Shown in pieces: positions 1 through 5,258 of a stretch of DNA of 7,626 nt (positions are counted from its first letter, which is position 1; each line of letters opens with the position of its first letter). The notes under the pieces were generated by a model. That model was not told where the DNA came from and ran no database searches. It saw nothing but the letters and a program-made list of their open reading frames with translations. This stretch comes from Deinococcus sp. (GTDB lineage: Bacteria > Deinococcota > Deinococci > Deinococcales > Thermaceae). Location: contig JAMCQK010000027.1 in the NCBI GenBank assembly GCA_023382135.1, forward strand, positions 1 through 7,626, written 5' to 3'. The translations under genes were made by a program, and so were the position numbers.

Positions 1-37
1 TGATCCCTCCTAAAGTGCTGAGTCAAGTCTTGCCAAC

Positions 38-46
38 GGAAGAAGG
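38..46 (+). promoter_or_regulatory. Purine-rich ribosome-binding site upstream of accC
   Basis: GGAAGAAGG lies 6 nt before an in-frame TTG (53) and 21 nt before the ATG (68) chosen as the accC start. Spacing favours the TTG; family alignment and codon preference favour the ATG. The site therefore leaves the exact N terminus ambiguous by five residues. Confidence 0.4.
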
Positions 47-67
47 CGCCAGTTGCCAGAAAAAGCT

Positions 68-1408
68 ATGTTCAAGAAAGTGCTGATTGCCAACCGGGGA
101 GAGATCGCCCTACGCATCTTGCGCACGGCCAAGGAACTCGGTGTCAAAGTGGTGGTGGCCCACTCGGATGTGGATGCTAAATCGCTTCCCGTTCTTCTGG
201 CGGATGAAGCGCTGTGTATTGGCCCCGCTTCTTCAGCCCAAAGCTACCTCAATATTCCCAACCTGCTGTCGGCTGCTGTCGTAAGCGGCGCCGACGCCAT
301 TCACCCAGGATATGGCTTTCTTGCTGAAAACGCCCAGTTTGCCGAGATGTGCCGCGACTACGGCATTATTTTCATCGGCCCGACACCGGACAATATGCGC
401 GCTTTGGGTGACAAGGCCAACGCCCGTAAAGTGGCGCGCGAGGCCGGGGTTCCCATTGTCCCAGGCACCGACGCGCTTGTGGACGTGGACGAGGCCAAGC
501 AGGCGGCGGCCGAAATTGGCTATCCGGTGATTCTAAAGGCCTCCGCTGGCGGCGGCGGCCGCGGTATGCGTGTGGTCCACAATGATGCCGACCTCGAGCG
601 CAACGTGCTGCAAGCCAAGGAAGAAGCCAAGGCCGCTTTCGGAAACCCCGAGGTGTACCTGGAAAAGTACATCGAGGAGCCCAAGCACATCGAGGTTCAG
701 GTCCTGGGTGACGGCGAGCGGGTGATTCACCTTTGGGAGCGCGACTGCTCTATTCAGCGCAGGCACCAGAAGCTCTTGGAGGAAGCGCCCTCTACCTTGC
801 CCAAGGCGGTGCGCACGGCTATCACCGAGTCCGCTGTAAGGCTTGCGTCGCATGTGGGTTACAAGTCTGCCGGCACGCTGGAATACTTGGTGGACCGAGA
901 AGGCAATTTTTACTTCATCGAGATGAACACCCGGATCCAGGTTGAGCACCCGGTCACCGAGATGATCACGGGCCTGGATCTGGTCGCGGAGCAGTTCCGC
1001 ATCGCGGCGGGAGAAAAACTTGCCTACCCCCAGGACCAGATCCCCTGCCGCGGCCATGCAATTGAAGTTCGTATCAACGCGGAGGACCCCAGCAAGGACT
1101 TCCGTCCCTCGATTGGGAAAATTGAGACCCTACACTTCCCCGGCGGCCCTGGTGTGCGGGTGGACTCGCACCTTTACACCGGGTACTCGATTCCTCCCAA
1201 TTACGACTCACTGGTTGCCAAAGTTATCGTGCATGCTAGTGACCGCGACAAGGCCATCCACAGGATGCAGCGCGCGCTCTTTGAAACCGCTTTGGAAGGG
1301 CCGGGCCTCAAGACTACTATTCCCTTTCATCGTAAGGTGCTGGAAAACGCCTTTTTCCGCCGCGGCGCGGTCTATACCAACTTTATCGCTCGCCGGATGA
1401 GCGAGTAG
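68..1408 (+). CDS. accC: Biotin carboxylase subunit of acetyl-CoA carboxylase
   Basis: ATP-dependent carboxylation of the biotin carried by AccB, the first half-reaction of acetyl-CoA carboxylase in fatty-acid synthesis; cytosolic. The 446-residue product matches the usual length (about 445-450). N-terminal biotin-carboxylase domain opens with KVLIANRGEIA (residues 4-14) and HPGYGFLAEN (79-88). The ATP-grasp domain has the glycine-rich loop GGGGRG (161-166), RRHQKLLEEAP (231-241) with the conserved Lys235, and FIEMNTRIQVEHPVTE (283-298) carrying the metal-binding Glu and the catalytic Glu/Arg. The C-terminal domain has VRINAEDP (334-341). No biotinyl or carboxyltransferase domain is attached, so this is the stand-alone subunit, not pyruvate carboxylase. 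Start: ATG at 68 gives the family-typical MFKKVLIANRGEIA. A TTG at 53 is in frame, adds five residues, and sits 6 nt after AGAAGG, so it remains possible. accB often precedes accC, but only 67 nt upstream are visible and the partner cannot be confirmed. Confidence 0.96.
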   Translation: MFKKVLIANRGEIALRILRTAKELGVKVVVAHSDVDAKSLPVLLADEALCIGPASSAQSYLNIPNLLSAAVVSGADAIHPGYGFLAENAQFAEMCRDYGIIFIGPTPDNMRALGDKANARKVAREAGVPIVPGTDALVDVDEAKQAAAEIGYPVILKASAGGGGRGMRVVHNDADLERNVLQAKEEAKAAFGNPEVYLEKYIEEPKHIEVQVLGDGERVIHLWERDCSIQRRHQKLLEEAPSTLPKAVRTAITESAVRLASHVGYKSAGTLEYLVDREGNFYFIEMNTRIQVEHPVTEMITGLDLVAEQFRIAAGEKLAYPQDQIPCRGHAIEVRINAEDPSKDFRPSIGKIETLHFPGGPGVRVDSHLYTGYSIPPNYDSLVAKVIVHASDRDKAIHRMQRALFETALEGPGLKTTIPFHRKVLENAFFRRGAVYTNFIARRMSE

Positions 1409-1458
1409 CAAACTGTTGCCGTATTGGGGGAATCCAGCCTAACCTGGCAATAAGCCCG

Positions 1459-1471
1459 TAAACTATTAGCG
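1459..1471 (+). promoter_or_regulatory. Putative -10 box of a leaderless-type promoter before the M50 pair
   Basis: TAAACT (TANNNT consensus) at 1459-1464 is followed by 7 nt and then the ATG at 1472. At this distance transcription would start at or next to the A of the ATG, an arrangement common in Deinococcota. No Shine-Dalgarno sequence is visible, which agrees with leaderless translation. I see no good -35 box about 17 bp upstream. If real, the M50 pair can be transcribed independently of accC. Confidence 0.4.
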
Positions 1472-2092
1472 ATGGGACTTCTTCAGTACTTATCCAATCC
1501 ACTTATGTTTTTGGTGGCGTTTGCGGCCAGCGCCTTCGGCTTGGTGGTTCACAATCTGTTCCAAGCCTGGTGGGCCGACCGAGCCGGAGACAAAGGCCCT
1601 AGACTGTCGGGATTTTTGACGCTCGAGCCCAAGATCCACTTGGACGCACTGGGTCTTTTGTTTTTGGCGCTCTTGGGATTTGGCTTGCCCAGGCCGGTTC
1701 CGGCCAGGCTTTACGGCACCAAGGGCGGCCAGATTGCGCTCATGGGTCCGGCGGGTTTTTTTGCCGCCGCCCTGGTGTACGGGCTTTTGGCGCGCCTGCT
1801 TGCGCCTACGGGCAGCACATTGGGGCTGTCCAGCGGCCTCGAGGCCGCCTCCACGGTCATGATTCTGCATGCGGCCATCTACCTGTTCCCGGTTCCACCA
1901 CTTGACGGCGCCAGGCTTGTCTATGCCATGGGCTCTGCCGAAGCTCGGCGCTTCATGGACACGCTGGCAAGCTATGGCCCGCTAGGCTTCCTGGTTATAT
2001 TTCTGGTACTAAGCTATAGCGGTATAACCTCCGCCATCATTGTGGGCTTGGGCGGACTGCTGGGCAGGCTCTTTCAACTGGCGGGCCTCTAA
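1472..2092 (+). CDS. M50/site-2-protease-like membrane protein with degenerate active site (probable pseudoprotease)
   Basis: A 206-residue polytopic membrane protein homologous to the next gene. Shared landmarks are the His-containing first membrane helix (about 10-32), HLDALGLLFLALLGFG-type helix (56-71) followed by RPVP (74-77), an AG-x-x-x-A/N helix (about 87-110), and PVPPLDGARL (140-149). In intramembrane metalloproteases the first helix carries HExxH. Here residues 27-31 are HNLFQ, so the catalytic Glu and the second zinc-binding His are both missing. The Asn of NxxPxPPLDG is also changed (YLFPVPPLDG), while Asp145 remains. The reading frame is clean, so this is a maintained protein rather than a decaying gene. 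I infer a non-proteolytic partner or regulator of the active paralogue, possibly a heterodimer. It ends TAATG, overlapping the next start by one base. Substrate unknown. Confidence 0.85.
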   Translation: MGLLQYLSNPLMFLVAFAASAFGLVVHNLFQAWWADRAGDKGPRLSGFLTLEPKIHLDALGLLFLALLGFGLPRPVPARLYGTKGGQIALMGPAGFFAAALVYGLLARLLAPTGSTLGLSSGLEAASTVMILHAAIYLFPVPPLDGARLVYAMGSAEARRFMDTLASYGPLGFLVIFLVLSYSGITSAIIVGLGGLLGRLFQLAGL

Positions 2093-2754
2093 TGCTTTTA
2101 CGTATCCTCGCCGAGGACCCGCTGGTTTTTTTCATCATCGTGGTTGCGCTGGCTGGCTCGCTGGCACTGCACGAGCTCGGCCACGCGCTTGTGGCGCTTT
2201 GGTCGGGGGATGACACCGCCAAGACAGCCGGCCGGGTCACGCTCAACCCCTTCGCCCACCTGGATCCTTTTGGAACCCTGCTTCTGCTGGTTGCGGGCGT
2301 GGGCTGGGCCAGGCCGGTGCCCGTCAACCCGCTCAAGTTTACAAATTACCGTGTGGGACTATTCGCGGTCTCGATCGCGGGCATCGTGGTTAACTTGCTG
2401 TTGGCGCTCGGCTTTGGGCTGCTCATTCGGTTTTTGCTAGCGGTTGACCCCCCCACTATTACGGCGGCTCTGCGCGGTGGATACATCTCTGGCCTGGGAG
2501 TTGTGGCGCTCGCCTTGCTTTACGCAACCAGCATTAATATCTCCTTGGCGGTGTTCAACTTGCTCCCGATTCCCCCGCTCGATGGCTCGAAAATTCTCCA
2601 GAGCGTCCTGCCCGCTTCTTTTCAGCAACTACTGTGGCAGCTCGAACGCTACAGCATTGTGGCCGTAGTACTGGTGCTCACGGTGTTGCGCGAACCCATC
2701 ACCCGCCTGATTTTGTGGGCGCAGGGTGTCTTTTTGAAGCTGATGCTGGGCTAA
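2092..2754 (+). CDS. Site-2 protease family intramembrane zinc metalloprotease (M50)
   Basis: A 220-residue integral membrane protein of the short S2P type without a PDZ domain. Zinc-site motif HELGH at 27-31 (His27, Glu28, His31) lies in the first helix. The third-ligand region NLLPIPPLDG is at 156-165, with Asp164. Other family marks are HLDPFGTLLLL (56-66), ARPVPVNP (73-80) and AGIVVNLLLALG (96-107). Predicted membrane helices fall at about 10-35, 60-75, 88-118, 133-160 and 188-212. Family members cut substrates within or near the membrane, for example anti-sigma factors or leader peptides; no substrate is suggested by the neighbours. The ATG overlaps the previous stop (TAATG), implying coupled translation with its degenerate paralogue. 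The TAA stop now consists of a flanking TA plus the first base of the inserted element at 2754. Confidence 0.93.
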   Translation: MLLRILAEDPLVFFIIVVALAGSLALHELGHALVALWSGDDTAKTAGRVTLNPFAHLDPFGTLLLLVAGVGWARPVPVNPLKFTNYRVGLFAVSIAGIVVNLLLALGFGLLIRFLLAVDPPTITAALRGGYISGLGVVALALLYATSINISLAVFNLLPIPPLDGSKILQSVLPASFQQLLWQLERYSIVAVVLVLTVLREPITRLILWAQGVFLKLMLG

Positions 2755-2863
2755 GTATCTCCATGGTGAGTTTGACCCTTCGGTCAAACTCACTAGGGCC
2801 AGAGAGAACAAGGAATACAGCGCGGCTTTTCAAGCCTTTCGACAAACTTAGACTGGAGATACT
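2754..2863. mobile_element. MITE-like insertion, IS630/Tc1-mariner-type ends, in a CTAG target
   Basis: A 110-bp noncoding segment fills the space between the convergent genes. Its ends are inverted repeats: the left begins AGTATCTCCA, and the right, read on the minus strand, begins with the same ten bases. Allowing mismatches, the similarity extends to about 23 bp with 18 identities (left 2754-2776, right 2841-2863), sharing a second block AGTTTG. Each end is flanked by TA (2752-2753 and 2864-2865), and outside these are C (2751) and G (2866), so the reconstructed target is CTAG. IS630 elements are known to insert at CTAG and duplicate TA. No open frame of useful size lies inside, so it would depend on a transposase elsewhere. 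Inside are a 12-bp perfect hairpin near the left end and a 5-bp hairpin GGCTT/AAGCC at 2824-2836. Alternative: a REP-like extragenic palindrome evolved in place. Confidence 0.62.
2766..2793. terminator. Perfect 12-bp hairpin between convergent genes; possible bidirectional terminator
   Basis: GTGAGTTTGACC (2766-2777) and GGTCAAACTCAC (2782-2793) form a perfect stem around a CTTC loop. A G-T and a T-A pair (2765/2794, 2764/2795) can lengthen it to 14 bp. It starts 11 nt after the stop of the M50 gene, a typical terminator position, and would fold on either strand. No T-tract follows on either side, so it is not a classical intrinsic terminator; it could instead protect 3' ends or be only a subterminal structure of the inserted element. 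Confidence 0.5.
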
Positions 2864-3672
2864 TAGAGCCAGGAGCGCAGCACCCCCAGGTTGTGCGCGT
2901 CTTCCTGCTCGCTCCGGGGGGTCTCCAAGATAAACAGTTTCTCCGCAAGACGGCTGTCGGTGAAGACCTGTTTGAGCGCTAGGCCAATTTTTCCTTCCAT
3001 CAGATGTGCGTGATGGTCAACCCGGCCGCCAAAAGCCCCCACCGAGTCATTCAGGTGAATTACCGGAATACGCTCGAGGCCAACAACTTCATCCAGTTCT
3101 TTAATTACACCTTTGGGATCCTGGTGGATCGGGTAGCCGGCCGCAAATGCGTGACAGGTGTCGAAGCACACCCCAAGCTCGGTGTCCTTAACCAGCTCCG
3201 CCAGGCTCTCAAAGCGGTTGCCGGCTTTTTCCCCGCCACCAGCGGTGTTCTCCAGAAGCAGCTTGGTTTTGCCGCCCGCCAGTGAAAGCGCTTTCAGCGC
3301 TCCCTGGCGTATGCGCTGGTGCGAGCCCGAGCCGGGATGAACCACCACGTATTCAACGCCCAAGGCCTCGGCTTTAGATAGATCGTCCGCCAGACTGAAA
3401 ACGCTCTTGTCCCAAAGCTCACCTTCAGCAGCCAGGTTCACCAGGTAGGAGGCGTGGATTACAGCAGGAATGCCTCCCAGGTTTTCCCGCTGCGCCCTGA
3501 AGGACTCCACCTCTTTAGGGCTCAAATTGCGCGGCTTCCACATGCGGGGGCTCTTGGCAAAGATCTGAAAGCATCCGAGCCCAAGCGACTCGGCCTCGGC
3601 CACCGCACCCGCTACACCGGCCTTCCCGGCAATGGAAAGATGGAACCCGTAGCGGATTTTTTTCTTGCTCAC
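2863..3672 (-). CDS. nfo: Endonuclease IV (AP endonuclease)
   Basis: Cuts DNA 5' of abasic sites and clears blocked 3' ends in base-excision repair; cytosolic. The product is 269 residues, close to the usual 270-285. All nine ligands of the tri-zinc site can be placed: His73 (IHASYLVN), His112 (VHPGSG), Glu141 (LENTAGG), Asp171 and His174 (FDTCHAFAAGYPI), His206 (IHLNDS), Asp219 and His221 (RVDHHAHLMEGKIG), and Glu250 (ILETPR). The N terminus RYGFHLSIAGK is family-typical. Start is GTG at 3672-3670, overlapping the TGA of the upstream rlpA-like gene as GTGA, so translation is probably coupled. It is the last gene of the minus-strand group. Its TAA stop is built from a flanking TA plus the terminal base of the inserted element; before insertion the stop would have been TAG. 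Confidence 0.96.
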   Translation of the reverse strand: MSKKKIRYGFHLSIAGKAGVAGAVAEAESLGLGCFQIFAKSPRMWKPRNLSPKEVESFRAQRENLGGIPAVIHASYLVNLAAEGELWDKSVFSLADDLSKAEALGVEYVVVHPGSGSHQRIRQGALKALSLAGGKTKLLLENTAGGGEKAGNRFESLAELVKDTELGVCFDTCHAFAAGYPIHQDPKGVIKELDEVVGLERIPVIHLNDSVGAFGGRVDHHAHLMEGKIGLALKQVFTDSRLAEKLFILETPRSEQEDAHNLGVLRSWL

Positions 3673-4169
3673 CGCAGGACCTCGAGGCCTACCGTTGTCA
3701 AGGAAAGGGCCCCAATTTGTGTGGCGGCCTGGTAAGAAAGGTCGATGATCCGGTTGGAGTGAAAAGGCCCGCGGTCGTTGATTCTGACCACCACGCTTTT
3801 ACCATTTTTCAGGTTGGTAACCCGTACCAAGCTGCCGAACCTAAGCGTGCGGTGCGCTGCTGTGAGCGCATACATGTCGAACCGCTCGCCGCTGGCGGTT
3901 CTGCGTCCTTGAAACTTCGCGCCATACCAAGAAGCGGCACCTTGTTGAAAGAAGTTGGCTTGAGGTAAGGGGGTGGACCCGGCCCCGGGAATGACCAGCA
4001 CTTGTCCCGCTTTGATCAGGTCGGTCTCGAGGCCATTCGCCTTCTTTAGCTCGTCCACAGTCACTTTGTACATCCGGGAGATCCGGTAAAGCGTCTCGCC
4101 TGGCTGCACCGTGTAGGTAGCGGCCAGTGCCATGCCCAAAGGAATCAGTAGCGCCAGGGCTCGCTTCAT
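3669..4169 (-). CDS. Secreted LysM plus RlpA-like double-psi beta-barrel cell-wall protein
   Basis: A 166-residue exported protein. Residues 1-17 form a signal peptide (KR, hydrophobic core, ALA-A cleavage region) with no lipobox Cys, so unlike classical RlpA it should not be a lipoprotein. One LysM peptidoglycan-binding domain follows at 18-62 (YTVQPGETLYRISRMY to AGQVLVIP). After a short linker comes the RlpA-type barrel (about 77-165): ASWYGAKFQGRRTASGERFD, LTAAHRTL, VRVTNLKNGKSVVVRINDRGPF and RIIDLSYQAA. His106 and Asp132 match the positions important for lytic transglycosylase activity in characterised RlpA proteins, so activity on peptidoglycan is plausible but not shown. There is no C-terminal SPOR domain; the LysM probably supplies wall targeting. 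Its ATG overlaps the TGA of the upstream peptidase gene (ATGA), and its TGA overlaps the GTG of nfo. The nearest family name is septal ring lytic transglycosylase RlpA. Confidence 0.92.
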   Translation of the reverse strand: MKRALALLIPLGMALAATYTVQPGETLYRISRMYKVTVDELKKANGLETDLIKAGQVLVIPGAGSTPLPQANFFQQGAASWYGAKFQGRRTASGERFDMYALTAAHRTLRFGSLVRVTNLKNGKSVVVRINDRGPFHSNRIIDLSYQAATQIGALSLTTVGLEVLR

Positions 4170-5209
4170 AACTCAAGCCAGGACTTGGAAGACTTGGACA
4201 GCACTTCCTGTCCGGACTCGGTGACCAAGACCAGGTCCTCAATGCGAACCCCGCCCAGCCCTTTCACATAGGCCCCAGGTTCAACCGTCACCACGTTGCC
4301 CAGAGCCAGCACGTCTTCGGAGAGCGCGGACAGGCTGGGCCCCTCGTGGACGGCCAGCCCCACCCCGTGGCCGAGCGAGTGGACAAAGTATTCGCCGTAT
4401 CCTTTTTCCTGCAGAACCCCGCGCGCAACGGCGTCGAGCTCCTTGCCGCTCTTGCCAGGCCCCACCTGGGCGAGTGTTTCCTCCTGTGCTTCCAAGACCG
4501 CGTGGTAGAGCTGTTTCAGCTTCTTGCTGGTTTTCCCAAGCGCAACGGTGCGCGTCATGTCGGAGTGGTAGCCTTCCACCAAGGCGCCAAAGTCCAGCGT
4601 TACCAGTTCGCCGCGAGCGAGTTTTTTGCTCGAGGCTACCCCGTGAGGCATGGCTCCCCGCTCGCCCGATGCCACGATAATCTCGAAGGCGGCATCTTCA
4701 GCACCCTGTCGGCGCATAAAGCTTTCGAGCTCCAGGGCAATATCTTTTTCACACACCCCCGGCTTCAAGTAGGAAAGAACATGGGACCACGCCCGGTCGG
4801 CCAAGGCGGCAGCGGCACGGATTTTCTCGATTTCATCCGGGCTCTTGACCTGCCTGAACTTTTCAACCAATCCTTGGGTGGGCACATACTCGGCTGCGGA
4901 CCGCTCCTTCAGGGCCTCGAGGTAAGCCAGGTTCATATGCTGGGCCTCAACCCCCACACGCCCCTTAAGCAAATCAGCCGGGGCCATGCGCTTGTCTTCC
5001 TGCCGGAAAATCCGCAAAGGGATACGCGACTCTTGCTCGGCTTGCACCGTGTAGCGGCTGTCGGTGAGCAATAACATTCCCTCGGCGCTAACCACCACCT
5101 GGCCGTCCTCGGGGCTGGTAAAGCCCGAAAGATAGCGCACGTTTGCAGGCTTGGTCACGAGCAACATATCCAAGGAGTGGGCTTCCAGTAGATCGGCTGG
5201 CTTAATCAT
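4166..5209 (-). CDS. M24 family Xaa-Pro peptidase (aminopeptidase P / prolidase type)
   Basis: A 347-residue cytosolic metallopeptidase expected to release an N-terminal residue before proline, or to split Xaa-Pro dipeptides. An N-terminal creatinase-like domain (about 1-120; MLLVTKPANVRYLSGF, LLTDSRYTVQA) precedes the pita-bread catalytic domain (about 124-340). All five dinuclear-metal ligands are visible: Asp206 (LVTLDFGA), Asp217 (HSDMTRT), His281 (SLGHGVGL), Glu310 (VTVEPGAY) and Glu324 (VRIEDLV). His189 (MPHG) and His288 (VHEGP) match substrate-site histidines. Start: ATG at 5209 gives the length and N terminus expected of the family. The frame is open further upstream, but that stretch lies inside ileS and has no family character. 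A GTG two codons earlier (5215) is a less likely start. It lies 49 nt after ileS and overlaps the next gene by 4 nt. Exact specificity (pepQ-like or pepP-like) cannot be told from sequence. Confidence 0.94.
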   Translation of the reverse strand: MIKPADLLEAHSLDMLLVTKPANVRYLSGFTSPEDGQVVVSAEGMLLLTDSRYTVQAEQESRIPLRIFRQEDKRMAPADLLKGRVGVEAQHMNLAYLEALKERSAAEYVPTQGLVEKFRQVKSPDEIEKIRAAAALADRAWSHVLSYLKPGVCEKDIALELESFMRRQGAEDAAFEIIVASGERGAMPHGVASSKKLARGELVTLDFGALVEGYHSDMTRTVALGKTSKKLKQLYHAVLEAQEETLAQVGPGKSGKELDAVARGVLQEKGYGEYFVHSLGHGVGLAVHEGPSLSALSEDVLALGNVVTVEPGAYVKGLGGVRIEDLVLVTESGQEVLSKSSKSWLEL

Positions 5210-5241
5210 CGTCACCAGTCTAAACGTTTCAGGATTGTCAA
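5210..5241 (-). promoter_or_regulatory. Putative leaderless-type promoter for the peptidase-rlpA-nfo genes
   Basis: On the minus strand, TAGACT (5222-5217, TANNNT) is followed by 7 nt and the ATG at 5209, the same geometry as the box before the M50 pair. A perfect TTGACA occurs at 5241-5236, but only 13 bp from the -10 box, shorter than the normal 16-18 bp. It may be a chance match or a non-optimal -35. If active, this promoter makes the three downstream genes partly independent of ileS. Confidence 0.35.
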
Positions 5242-5258
5242 AATCTATCCGGTGGCAC

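Noticed and set aside
1..3. TGA at the window start as the stop of an upstream accB
   Set aside because: No coding sequence is visible before it, so the frame and gene cannot be established.
533..1057. Minus-strand open frame of 174 codons opposite accC
   Set aside because: Antisense shadow of a well-conserved gene in high-G+C DNA; the translation has no recognisable domain.
1416..1450. Possible hairpin TTGCC...GGCAA after accC as a terminator
   Set aside because: Only 5 bp of stem with a 25-nt loop and no T-tract; not distinguishable from chance.
4346..5074. Plus-strand open frame of 242 codons opposite the M24 peptidase gene
   Set aside because: The opposite strand encodes a complete M24 protein with all metal ligands; the antisense product shows no family features.
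5215..5223. CCAGTCTAA identical to 9 bases of the right end of the inserted element
   Set aside because: Too short, with no terminal-repeat partner or TA duplication nearby; probably chance.
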